From Chondrosia reniformis (Eukaryota; Porifera; Demospongiae; Chondrillida; Chondrillidae): a DNA stretch of 64,000 nt. The stretch is taken from assembly GCA_947172415.1 (NCBI GenBank), contig OX359197.1, forward strand, positions 1,116,001 through 1,180,000, read 5' to 3'. Positions 24,201-35,100 of the stretch are shown piece after piece. Each line of letters starts with the position of its first letter. Position 1 is the first letter of the stretch. Below the pieces are notes generated by a model that was not told where the DNA came from, made no database searches, and saw only the letters and a program-made list of their open reading frames with translations. Made by a program: the position numbers and the translations under genes.

Positions 24201-27200
24201 ATGTATATATTTATATGCTATAGGTGATAGAAATATTTACTGGGAAAGATTATTTGTCTCATCTCATATATAACTTATGAATTTTATGTATATTTCCTGT
24301 TTTTTCTCTTCATGATTACTTATGGTTTGATTATCACTTCGATTATTGTTGTGTTACAATAATGACATAGGCATCGGAACTGGTGGGGCTCCCCCTCCCA
24401 ATCCCAAGTTTTACAGAAGGGGGGCCAAGTATACCTCTGCCTCCCCACCCCATCCCCACCTCTTTTACACCTCATAGGCCTGGTACCCTAATGATTTGTG
24501 AACTGGAGAACCAACAAAGGGTGACAATGTTCCAAAGTAACAGCTGTACTCCTTTTTGTTTGATTTGAAAACACCTAGGCCATCATAATGAACTGCCTAT
24601 ATACTACCCAAATCCGCGAAAGGTTTGGAAGCCATTTAATAAGTTGTGCAATACATTGCATCAAGAAAGATTTATGACTGCCCCACCTCCCCAGTTTTCA
24701 AAAGTGTTTGAATATCTATGAATGATATTCATTATCCTGCACATTTTGTGATTTTATTCCAGTTGCAGCCATATGAAACCCAATCATGCAGAAACTTGAC
24801 TGGTATCATGTGATGTGATGTTAATACTGCAGTGTATTAATATGTATGGTGTCCTGATTGCTAAATGCCTTGTATACAGTAAATGTCACAAAATTATAGG
24901 CTACCTACAGTGTTCCAAACTAAATACCAGTTAATCTGTTGTGGATTTTGTTGAGCGTCCCCTTTGAAATGATGAATCATAGGTTGTGTATACTAGACTA
25001 AATTTACAGTGATTACTATAAGGATAATTGCTAAATTCTTTAAATAGCCGAGACTTGTTGCTTTTCTTCAACAAACTTGTTTTTATGAATTTCAGATGGC
25101 AAGCATTTCAGCTGAAGATCAAAGTGAATCTCTAATACCAGCTAATGACCAGCAGCGTCCCCAAACTGAGGACTTTGTAGTACTGGATAATGCCTTGGTA
25201 TGTAAGGTGCACACTATCTACTTTATATATAAAAAACATGGCTGCCCTATTCAATATATTATCAGTTAATCAACAACAACAGGATTTTCGGTTGCATTCG
25301 AGTGTTTGCAGTCATTTATGTACACTTTTAAATGCCAAAAACATGTTTGGATGCTCTACAATGTTTGCAAAGCGCTAATATATACACAGTGGACTCTGAT
25401 TTTCCAACACCTCTGTTCCCCAAACTACTGGATAAATCAGGTGCCAGATAAATAAGTATCTTCAGGAATATCACTAACAGTGGTGTGATTTGTGAATCAT
25501 TTCCAACTATGTACATACATATGTTGAATAATTTATATTGAACCATCCTCATTATGGATTCTGTGATGGCAACCCTTGTGGAGGGGATGAAATCATGTGA
25601 GATGATTTCCATTAGTTAGTTTTCCATCAGACCATCCTGAGCTATGCAGCCTAAGAGTGAAATACTGTGGATGTTGTAGAATGTTAATTAATTCTTTCAA
25701 TCTTAAACTTGTTGAAATTTTTTACTTTTCTTCTAAGAAGCCAAATTGCAAGCCAGCAGAGGTACACTTGTGCTTATTGGTATATTCTGTTTTACAGAAG
25801 CCTGTATTTGCACCAGATTCCCAGCCCAGTGATGACCTGGGCCAGTTCTTCCAGGAGTGCAAGAATCCACCAAATCTAGATATGTTCTCTGGTCCGACTG
25901 CTTTGGATATCAATTCTGCTCTAGTGAGTCTAAACAACCATAACGAAGTTATTATATAAATATTATCATAATAATTATACACATTTATGTATATGATTTA
26001 TTGATCATCAGCAACATAAATTCAAAAAAGTGAGCTGAATAATTAATGAAGTTAAAAAATGAATTACGTAGTTAGTAAATGAATAATTAATGAATATCAC
26101 TTCAAGTTTATGTACAGTAAGATTGCAACTTGAAGCAATATGCTGTATCAAGTCTGTTGATTTTAGTAAATATACGTATATCTCTGGTCAAAGTGTGAAG
26201 TATGTACGTATATGCACATATATAAGTATCCTACGTTATTGAGACTCAACAACAATTGTATTTAAATAAAAATGAACGTTTTGACCCAAAGGTCTTCATC
26301 AGCATAAAATTTATTTATTTTATTTATTAATTTATCCTGATGAAGACCTCTAGGTCGAAACGTTTATTGTTGTTTAAATACAATTGTTGTTGAGTCTCAA
26401 TAAATTAGTTTACTTATTATGGACATAACAAGAATCCCATATCACTTCATGCACATACATATGTGTAGATAGCTAGTGTAAGGATAGACTCTTACTGGAA
26501 ACTTACCTTTGAAATATGTTTATAGTACAAGTTCAGTAGTGACTGACATATGACAAGATTGCCACACCTTGCATATTCATCATTGTAATAGACAGTAGGA
26601 ATGTGCCAAGATCCCACCTGAGACTTGTGTCTCAGACTTTTAATATATTTATGGTCCTCCTATTTCCTAATTGAAGTGTATTTAGCCATATTGTCATAGA
26701 TGCCTTTAATTCCTTTTACTTACTTTTGAATTACTTATAAAACTTCAACTATATGGCAAAATCACTTAATTGAAAAGATGTATACATCTGTACATGCGTA
26801 GATGGTTTCCGAGCCTAAATACATATTATATACGTATGTAAGTATTTATTTTAAGTATTATAAAGGTGATAATAGAATAAGGATTCCTTATAACTGTGTC
26901 GAACTTATCTTTGGGATGGTACATCCTTCGACTTTTGAGCGTTTAAAAACGCAGTTGGTTTTCGTTTCTTAGTCAAACGTTTTGACCCTGGGGGTCTTCA
27001 GTCACTGAGGAATACCCCCAGGGTCGAAACGTTTGACGAAGAAACGAAAACCAACTGCGTTTTTAAACGCTCAAAAGTCGAAGGATGTACCATCCCAAAG
27101 ATATTATAAAAGTGGCCAAAAGAACATTGTGCAATAAAGTGGCCATTTTGTCATGTTTTTCATTAAAGTATAGGATGGATGATGTAATAACTGTAGCAGC

Positions 27201-27371
27201 AGTTGGAAGTTTTAACTTGTCATTCCAATTGATTGTATAAATACTATAGATAGTGATTTTTCTTTAATATTATTTCATTGCCTAAATATGTACTTTACCC
27301 TAGTTTCCATCTCATTTGAGAATGTTTGCTTGTACCTGTTCCCTCTACAGATGGAAGATTTTAGTACCTGA
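18274..27371 (+). CDS. ATG13: ATG13, autophagy initiation factor
   Basis: ATG13 is the HORMA-domain regulatory subunit of the ULK1 kinase complex, which starts autophagosome formation. Twelve exons: 18274-18327, 18389-18463, 18919-19035, 19582-19628, 19866-20009, 20613-20756, 23390-23458, 23942-24005, 24100-24189, 25096-25197, 25798-25923 and 27351-27371. They sum to 351 codons (350 residues). The N-terminal 190 residues match the human HORMA domain (EFEKYLKFFVLKSLQVIVQS, RAPICVEISLKSE, MTLMIKSLLTVSRLLPAYKL). A linker follows, then the conserved C-terminal block with the LC3-interacting motif EDFVVLD and DLGQFFQECKNPPNLDMF. Human ATG13 is longer (about 480-517). Here the end is only MEDFST, without the roughly 27-residue ULK-binding tail. 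Intron 6 contains an antisense 7TM-like gene. Confidence 0.92.
18562..18867. repeat. 40-bp minisatellite, about 7.6 copies
   Basis: The unit begins TCCTATATCCACCAACTACA and is 40 bp. Copies are near identical; only the first differs at a few bases. It lies in ATG13 intron 2. Confidence 0.95.
19365..19480. mobile_element. Small palindromic element, family D
   Basis: The core AATAAGAGGCACTTTGGCCT forms a perfect hairpin with its continuation. It is flanked by a CCGTTGCTGGGGTAACCAAG arm and a GATATCCCACCGATAAATC arm. Another copy lies at 38048-38170 in the opposite orientation and a half copy at 40098-40155. It lies in ATG13 intron 3 and is non-coding. Confidence 0.65.
20456..20530. repeat. (TTA)n microsatellite
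   Basis: Two TTA runs separated by a short AT-rich break, in ATG13 intron 5. Confidence 0.85.
21278..23100 (-). CDS. 7TM-like family copy 5, intact, nested in ATG13
   Basis: Two exons, 23100-22672 (143 codons) and 22249-21278 (323 codons plus stop), joined in phase 0; 466 residues. Signal peptide MWVYVALSLVLHSIVLANG, then an ectodomain with PECPDEKWIWVDTPIFLL, YIPKPCNH and several N-glycosylation sites. After LGVNISPQLS come about seven membrane spans: near ICLFMISISVTISVLAFF, IIECSVLLNIVVAMADI, IVFGMVYILMANIGPSVFLA, LVLWNINITLQICCLHGIFI, LINLMVGIFSTAFFVHIFSS, CFILTLLFIILEATIITN and AIPVIIGVIGYIL. The tail ends EQKPLLDYINI (acidic dileucine motif). The whole gene lies antisense inside ATG13 intron 6 (20757-23389). 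It is separated from the rest of the array by about 3.4 kb, which includes the first ATG13 exons. The family is unrecognised and may be sponge-specific. Confidence 0.75.
22470..22620. mobile_element. Small interspersed element, family F
   Basis: It carries the AATCACTGGGAGATATTATA word and a GAGACTAAAGTCCT word. Related copies lie at 34140-34260 and 43265-43440. The 43 kb copy shows inverted ends (GATAGA.. / ..TCTATC). It is non-coding and lies in the intron of 7TM-like copy 5. Confidence 0.5.
23243..23330. repeat. Purine-rich GGT/GGA tract
   Basis: Strand-asymmetric tract rich in GTGGTGG and GGAGG words just before ATG13 exon 7. It is a low-complexity repeat and could act as an intronic splicing enhancer, but that is only a guess. 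Confidence 0.6.
23722..23815 (-). mobile_element. Family A element, partial
   Basis: CTCTGTAAAAGCCTATATAA, then GATGAAGATACAGGAGTC and a CT-rich tract, in ATG13 intron 7; truncated after the CT tract. Confidence 0.55.
24370..24720. other. GC-richer patch in ATG13 intron 9
   Basis: The C-rich patch (CTCCCCCTCCCAATCCC and similar) stands out from the AT-rich surroundings. I saw no second copy in the window and no credible ORF. It may be the edge of a repeat from elsewhere in the genome. Confidence 0.35.
25225..25380. mobile_element. Fragment of interspersed element, family H
   Basis: It matches 61740-61910: both read AACATGGC[T/C]GCCCTATTCA, then a TTTTCGGTTGCATTCG word, then GATGCTCTACAA. 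It lies in ATG13 intron 10. Confidence 0.6.
26229..26404. mobile_element. Foldback element, family C
   Basis: Near-perfect inverted repeat. The left arm starts TTATTGAGACTCAACAACAA and the right arm is its reverse complement, ending TTGTTGAGTCTCAATAA. The centre has the CTGATGAAGACC / GGTCTTCATCAG pair next to a CGAAACGTT word. It lies in ATG13 intron 11. Degraded relatives occur near 20220-20290 and 41490-41600. Confidence 0.75.
26898..27106. mobile_element. Foldback element, family B
   Basis: Two arms of about 90-100 bp in inverted orientation, beginning ATCTTTGGGATGGTACATCC, meeting around GACCCTGGGGGTCTTCAGTC. The same element is at 1150-1345 and a decayed one at about 20985-21110. It is a non-coding MITE, in ATG13 intron 11. 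Confidence 0.8.
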
Positions 27372-29134
27372 TTGTCACATGAAAGTCACATGATTGCAGT
27401 TCCTCTGTCATCATTTATTTTAAAGTTCATACGTACGTAACTGGCAGCATATACTTACATATTCATTCATTTTTATATCAAAATGTTCTATTGCAGACAA
27501 TTATATGTAACTGTATAACATCTTTCATCTGAACAATGTATTGAAATGGAAGGAATTTGTATTAGAATTCATGAAGGATACTGTGAAGGGCCCAGCCAAT
27601 ATATATAAGTCTATATACGTATATGAAGCCACAGTGACTTGTGAATCTAATTACATCAGTGTCCTGGGTTCACCACTCCTCATTTTTTTAATGTGTTGGG
27701 CTACTTGTGAAGAGAGTAGCAAGACTACGTCATTCTGTGCTCCATGATTAAACCTGTATTAATTCAGCCATCTAGACGGATGGGTTGTGTGGGTTGTGTG
27801 AATGATCTAGAGTATAGTCTGTATAATATAGCTTATCAGTGATAATGGCAAATTTGGAAGTTACCAAATAACAGCCTATAAAGTCTTTGACAAGTATTCA
27901 TGTGTCTCCTTCCTCCTATCTGTATGTGTGTATATATGTGTGTATATATACTCACTAAATACGTAAGTATATAGTGTATACGTATGTACGTATATATTAT
28001 GTATTAATATCATTATTGTAAACTTTGAGTTCATATATTTATTCCAGTTGGAAAGTATTTCCTATAAGCTCTTGCATAATATTCACACTGTAAATATTAC
28101 AGTGACTATTTATGCGTAATCTTCATTGAGAATTTGTAAATAATACTGTCACAGTGTATGTAATTTTTGAATGGATGGATCATGTCCACTATAATATGTA
28201 TAGGTACACATATAATGTGAACCAATGTATGTATACCAGTAACTGATGTATACTACAGGTACAGATATACATTTAGCTGTTATTAAAATGTACTTGTTGA
28301 TCAAAACTCCTGTAATATTTATGAATAAGGTGGTAACGTTAACACCAAATATTAAGTGCACAAGTCTGCCTAATATATACGTATATAGATAATATGTAAT
28401 ATATATGTATGTACAGATTATCGATTGTTCAGTCTTAGACAGTTTACTTGCATTTTAAACTGAAAGTTGACTGCTAATTATTGTTGAATCATACGTTTGA
28501 ATTCCGAGCATACTTTATTAGGGTGTGATACAGCACCACAACATGTTAAGTAATAAGCCCTTTTAATTATTAATTATTAAATCCCTCTGCTGAGACAGTC
28601 ATACAAGTGTTCAAGGAAATTATTTAATGTCTGGGTCCCCTTGGGTGTGGGGGTACACAATCAGCCTGGAATGTGCTGCAAACAATGCAATTTTATTGTA
28701 TTGTTTGAGTAAATTATCATATTTAGTTAAGGGATTATTCATGAAATATTTAATTTATCCAGCTCTGACATAATCTGTTGGAGGTAAGGGGGTCAATGCT
28801 TTTGAAGATGTATACTTCAAGTATTATAGTGTATATGTATATATCCTTCAAGGAATTTTATATGTTCTTTTATATGTACACGTATATATAAACACGTGCA
28901 TGCATGGGATACCTCAAGGTACTAATTATTATGATATTATAGTATATAAAACCATCTCTCCATCTTTCTGTCTTTACATGTGTTGGGCCTAGTTCTAAGA
29001 TTTGGTGACTACTTCTGAGAGGTTAACTACAATGTTCTAGTGTAACCCGCTGATCGACTGTGCATAATAATCAAAACCTGTTTTGTCTAGCTAGCTAGTT
29101 CTACTGGGGCCTTTAGACATATTTTTGTTTATCC

Positions 29135-29203
29135 AGTATATACATAGGTGTATATACATAGGTGTATATACATAGGTGTATATACATAGGTGTATACGTA
29201 GGT
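29135..29203. repeat. 14-bp tandem repeat
   Basis: About five copies of TAGGTGTATATACA in the intergenic spacer. Confidence 0.85.
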
Positions 29204-29609
29204 AAGTTAATTACCATGAAATGATTTCATCAAATTGGTATTCGCCCACCAGTTGCTAAAGTGGATGTATACACAAATGTACTTCATGGGAGTGTCTGTC
29301 TATGTCTGGGTTGTATGAGATGGTCATGTAGTTATCTATTCAGTCCATTTGTGATATAGTGTCTCTCCATTGACCTTTAAGAGGGTGTTTGCTGGCTTGT
29401 CATGCTACCGTCAATCATAACAGCCCTTCAGTTCCAGTGTATTAATGTGTTTAATTAGTATATGGCCACACTATGGCATTAAACTGATTTATAGGTTTAT
29501 ATAGTCTTATATTGTATATGACTCTCCCTATACAATTGGAAGGCATGCATAATTATTATATAATTTGGTTTGTACTGTGTATATATAAAGTCTATTTATA
29601 TAGGATGCA

Positions 29610-29850
29610 TGAAAAATCTAAGATACCATTTTTCTACATGCTATATGCCTATTCTGTAAAAAGAGCCTTTAGGAACTAAACCTGAAGAGAGCCTTAGATG
29701 AAGATACAGGAGTCTTTTCTTCCTTCTTTTCCCTTCTTTAATCTTCTTCTCCACTGGGTCAGACAGCCGTTTCTGGGAATTCCACCCTTCATCAGTGATC
29801 CTGGGAGTCTTTATCTTTTTCTTTATCTTGATCGTCTGTGAATCCTTGGC
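29610..29850 (-). mobile_element. Family A element, near full length
   Basis: Reverse orientation: CATGCTATATGCCTATTCTG, the GATGAAGATACAGGAGTC word, a CT-rich middle, then GGGAATTCCACCCTTCATCA, ending near the CTGTGAATCCTTGGCAT word. Confidence 0.65.
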
Positions 29851-30741
29851 ATGTTATATGTCTCTACAGCTACACCAGTAACTGTTTCATTGTATTTCAT
29901 CTCTAATTGATCTAGCCTTTCTAAAAGAATCACAACTGACCAAATTCCATTGGCTCTTTTTTAAGTGTTTTAATTAATACAAGACTAAATTACAGTATTT
30001 GTAGTGACTGACAAATTATACATATATAGTGGTCTAATCCATATGTGGTCTTTGTACAATACTTATTTGATTAACTCTAATTATGGCCACATTCCTTCTG
30101 TATTGGTATACGTATGTACATACACACTTATATTGTAACATCAACATATAAACCACTGACTGACATGTTTTATTAATTAATGTACAGATTATACGTATAT
30201 TACTTGTTGCACAATTTAAAAAGGTAGAAAAATTAGTATGAAACTGTGTCATCTAAGTACTATTTATAGGTTTTCCTCTAGATTTAGGAAAATAGTCTGT
30301 TTCAAGCATTTTTTCTTAACCTCATATTGTTATCAACTATATGTATATGTCTATAAGATAATGGTGTACTAGATTATTTATGTATATGCCAATGATTTTT
30401 GTTATACAAATATATATATGTGTAGGCTGTCTTTCATGTCTACAATACAGACTATGATTACCATTTGTGGCAGTTGATGTTATATAGATCAGGAATGTGC
30501 AATCATTTTGCAGTGTATTATATTAGTATGATTTGTTAAGCACTTGTCAGGAATCTCTTCATATTGTTCATTGTAAGAGACAAAACAGTCACTACCAAGT
30601 TAAGTCTATAAATATGACATAAATGGGGTCATATGAAGTCAGCAGCTATTTAACACTTGATCCCCTATAGAAGTAGTCTTTTTAAACAAACTACCTCTGA
30701 AAGCTCATCAGCCTGTAATGAAGCTTTATATACATCAAATA

Positions 30742-30913
30742 CAGTACGTTTTGGGTTGCTGTCCAGACAGGACATTGCAATCAGTAATCGGTTAGCACTC
30801 CCGACTACCATTTGAACAAACGTTCCCACTATAATGACATCACCATGCAGCGATAACCTTTTTGCCGATTACCGATTGCAACATCCTGTCTGGACAACCG
30901 ACCCAAGAAGTAC
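30742..30913. mobile_element. MITE with long terminal inverted repeats, TA flanks
   Basis: The left end CAGTACGTTTTGGGTTGCTG and the following TCCAGACAGGACATTGCAAT pair with the right end, which ends GGTCGG-type sequence then AGTACTG; the arms are about 50 bp. TA dinucleotides sit at both ends, as expected for Tc1/mariner-derived MITEs. About 170 bp, non-coding, with a few arm mismatches. Confidence 0.65.
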
Positions 30914-31811
30914 TGTATATATAAAGTATGTACATATAAATGTACATTTTAGGGTGACGCAGAGTGTCATGTGCTATCAGGCCCTCCTATATAATACGTA
31001 TGTTTAATATGTGTTTTTATGAGATGGTATGGCTAACTATGGATATATCATATGAATTATCATTTTCAGCATACTTCTATTCTATAATAAGAGGCCTAAA
31101 GCTACACAGTGATATAGCTTTAGATGAGATATATTGTCTTTTATGCTGCATCTTTTAGCAAAGTTTCATCACCACATTTGCTCCTGTAAGTATACACTCA
31201 GTGAGAATGTCTCGCGTTTTAGTGGTGAACATTGGAAGATTAATAGTACATATATATCAAATTGTATCCTCTTTATCCTTATATATAGTTTATAACTCTG
31301 AACAAACTATTACGTGACTGTGTATATATGTAACTGAACAAACTATTACATGACTGTGTTTACTGAACAAACTATTACATGACTGTGTTTACGTATGTAT
31401 ATACTATTGTGTTACGTATGTCGTACATCTGATAATTTATTTCAGTAATCAGAAGTATTTGTTACACTACCCTGCAAGCAAGCACAATTATGTGTGCTTA
31501 TTATTTGTTGAGAGCGTTATTATATTTCATATCTTCTCTGCATTCATTGTGTCTTACTGTGATATGTACTGGATCTGATCACAAATTATCACACCTTCAA
31601 ATTTTCCAAATTTGCTAAATTGGCAGACATAATTATGTCCCTAATCCAACACTGTCTAGTCTAATGTCTATGGAACATTAACAAATCAAAACACAAGTTG
31701 CAGCTCAGAGGAATTATTATTATAAATATTATAATACAGTGCTTGCATACTGATCAATCTCACACCCAGGATTAAGAAACCATATAGTTACCAATAACTG
31801 TAATTGAAGTC

Positions 31812-32120
31812 ATGACACCACATAACAAATATTATATGGTTGCTCCCCTTCAAAGGAGTATAAAAGAAGTTACCTGGATGCAGCTTCCAGAGTGTGAATA
31901 CACCTTCATTTACACCAAGTATCGACTCTGTATTGTGAAGCCTAAGGCTGGTGTCATAGATACTGAATTGAATATCCAAATAAGTGAAATTAGCTCTTTG
32001 AAGCAATATTTCTGGTTTAGTTGTAAAGAGGAGGAAGATATTATTTCTTTAGTTGAATATTTAGAAACTGCAGGTTCTTCACGTTTGGATCAGTTGGAAC
32101 ATTGCAATCCGAGATCATGA
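31812..32120 (+). other. 102-codon ORF overlapping the aggregation-factor start
   Basis: An ATG-initiated frame whose TGA overlaps the ATG of the aggregation-factor gene (ATGA at 32117-32120), in a different frame. The translation is not repetitive and includes YTFIYTKYRLCIVKPKAGV. I recognise no domain. It could be an upstream ORF in the leader, an exon of something unseen, or chance; in AT-rich DNA an open stretch of this length is unusual but not rare. Confidence 0.25.
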
Positions 32121-35100
32121 TAAGAGTCTTAGCATTATCAGTGCTAATAGTTCTCTCTCTTTTTATCCTGGAAACTGAGAGTAAGTTATGGATGTGTCTA
32201 TATATATGTAGATTGGCATTTGTAAATATATATGGCATTGGTATATATAAGTGTTTCAGATTTATGTACGTATATTCGTATTTCCTATAAAGAATAACCC
32301 TATATAAAGTGTACTTGTAATCTTGGGTGACTGTAAACCTTAAGTATCTTCACAGTGTCAAGCTACTGACTTACAATGGATTTATATACTAATGTAGTTG
32401 AGTAATGAAAATACTGTCTGCGTGCATCTTAATAATATGTATTATACAGTATATATATACAGGAGTTATAAAGTACATACTACCTAATATTATAGTTCTA
32501 AACTGTTTATATACGGTATCATTATGTGTATTTAACAAATTAAAGTATTGAGTTTTTTGCATGTCATCCATTATTCTCATGTTTAGGCATAACCAGCAGT
32601 GGAAGGGAGTTTTATGTAGCTTTTTTTAGAAATCGATTGTTCAAAAAGAATCTTTTGCTATCATTGTTTGTTGCACAAGCTAACCATTCCTCAAGAAGTC
32701 CCATAGAGTTTTCAGTTGAAGCACCAGAAATGAGGTATCGGAAGACATTTACTGTGTCAAATGGAACTTACACTCATGTGCAGTTACCCGAGCGACTAGC
32801 TGTGAGCTTAACCAGTCCATTAAACAAAGGAATCCTGGTAAAGGCAATGGATGAGACTCCTGGTGAACTGGTTGTGGTTGCGGCTAATGAAGATGAAGCA
32901 AGCTCAGATTCCTTTCTAGTGCTACCAAAGGTAGTATCACTGTCTGGAGTATACGAATATGTGGCCTTTTCCACTAAAAAGTCAGCAAATTCTCTTATTA
33001 ACGAAGGTAGCAGTGTTATTGTTATTGTTGCAACTGAGGATAACACAAAAATTACAGTCATTCCTTCCAAGCAGGCTTTCATACCCATCCCCAGACCACT
33101 TGTAGGGGCGGGGGACACACGTAAATTCACTTTAGATCGCTTGGATTCAACCATGATTCGCAGTGATTTTGACCTATCCGGTTCTTATATCAAATCCGAT
33201 AAGCCAATTGCAATCTTTAGTGGACATGAGTGCGGTAATGTACCCTTCAATGTCAGCGCCTGTGATCACTTGGTGGAACAGATACCTCCAACGGATACTT
33301 GGGGTAGAACCTACTTTACCTCTCCTCTCATAACCCGAAGTGGGGGAGACATGTTCCAGTTTGCTGCATCCAAGGACTTGTCTGTCATATATATGAAATG
33401 CAAGACCAGAGATGGGAGACTGACAAAGAACAAAAGATACACATTATCGTCATTTGAGATACAATCAGTGGTAGTGGAGTCCGATGCTTATTGTGTGCTG
33501 GAGAGTAGTCTTCCGTTTCTCCTGGCTCAGTATTCTCAGGGACACTCAACAGACAATCAGTTGATCTCAGATCCTTTCCTCTCTCTTGTGACATCGTTTG
33601 ACCAGTGGTTAACCAGCTACACTTTTGTAGTTTTCACCGGACATCTTTTGCCCTTTAAGACCTATATCAACATTCTCATACCTCAGGAGTATTACATTCC
33701 CGCTGCTATACTCATGGATGGAAGGCCATTAAATGTACTAAGAATAAATTCACAGCGCATGAATGTAATTTCCTTCAACGATAGCATGAATTTGGTAGCC
33801 ATAACTTTGAAAATTGATGAAGGAACACACTCTATTCAACATTTGAATCCAAATGGCAGGTTAATGGTGCAGGTGTATGGCTTTGCTGATCAAAAGTCTC
33901 ATGGATATCCAGGTGGTATGGGTTTGGCCTTGGTATCAGTAGCTAGTATTTCACTCAAAGTGGAAGACACTAAAGTATACGAAAATCAGGATTCCATAGA
34001 GATATTAGTTGTAAGGAGTGGTCTCATTCATATACCAGCTAAGGTAACTGTGGTTACACAACAGGTTCAAGGTGGAGCTAGAGGTATGTACATCATTTGA
34101 AAGGTAGTGATATGCCTAAATGTCATGTTAAATCTTTGTGTGATGCTTTTATATGTGATAGAAATAATCACTGAGAGATATTACATGTGATCAACCAAAT
34201 GAACCAAGTTGCTTTGATCTTGATCGCATGGATAAATTATTTCTATCACATTATAGCCTTTGCACCGGCTTAGTACAATTAACTCCCTTTTCACATTTAA
34301 GAATTTATTTCTATGGATTGTTTATATCGTAACTTTAATTTCTTCTTTGATATTCAGCCAACAGAGATTTTATCCCCATAAATGAAATGGTAACATTTGC
34401 TCCTGGGGAAGTTGAAAAGAGTGTCTATATCATGATAAAAGACAATGATATACAAAATGAGGAAGAGAAGCCACTTAAGGTAATGCTCTTGAAGGAGATA
34501 GAGCAGGCCAGTGTGGCTTTGGAGGAAGGCAAAGATGAGGTTCTCCTATCAATATTAGACAATGATGGTAAGTATAAACGTGTATATAGTGCAGCTGACA
34601 TAGAAGAGGTTGTGTATATGTCAAGTTGATTAATTTCTTGCTTATATGCAGCGAGCATTTCTATTGAGCTGATTGATAATCAATACACTGTTCCTGAGGA
34701 TGGTAAGATTAGGGTTGGTGTTAAACGAGTAGGAATCATTCATGAACCAGTGAAAGTGTATATAGAAATTTATGAACAAAAGGTTTTATCTGGGCAGAGC
34801 GGAAACAGTGGTAAGTAGATATATGTTATTTCACTGAAGAAGGCAGCCATATATTACCAATACATTTGAATGACTTGGCTAGTGTTTTTGGCAAAATAAT
34901 CATGAGCTCACTGACAGTATAAATAGTATGTATATATACAGCCAATATAGGATGGCTAGGGCATATATATATGTAATAAAGGTAGTCTATATACAGTGTC
35001 TGTTACAGTATACTTTGCTTGTGGGATTTAACTGGTACTAAGGAGTTATGTACGTACACTCTTGTAAACAGAGTAGATCAGAGAGGTTGAGTATTCATCT

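Larger units (their letters stand above)
27372..32116. other. Gene-poor spacer, ATG13 to aggregation factor
   Basis: About 4.7 kb without a recognised coding exon. It should hold the ATG13 3' UTR and the promoter of the aggregation-factor gene. Recognised contents are a 14-bp tandem repeat (29135-29203), a family A element (29610-29850), a mariner-like MITE (30742-30913) and three imperfect copies of CTGAACAAACTATTACATGA (31295-31392). A 102-codon ORF at 31812-32120 overlaps the next gene's start codon and is listed separately. Confidence 0.55.

Noticed and set aside
27541-27747. 68-codon ORF after ATG13
   Set aside because: It lies about 170 bases after the stop codon, shows no homology and is likely chance sequence in the 3' UTR.
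33385-33594. Minus-strand and alternative-frame ORFs inside the aggregation-factor exons
   Set aside because: They lie opposite a long, well-supported coding exon and have no recognisable domain.
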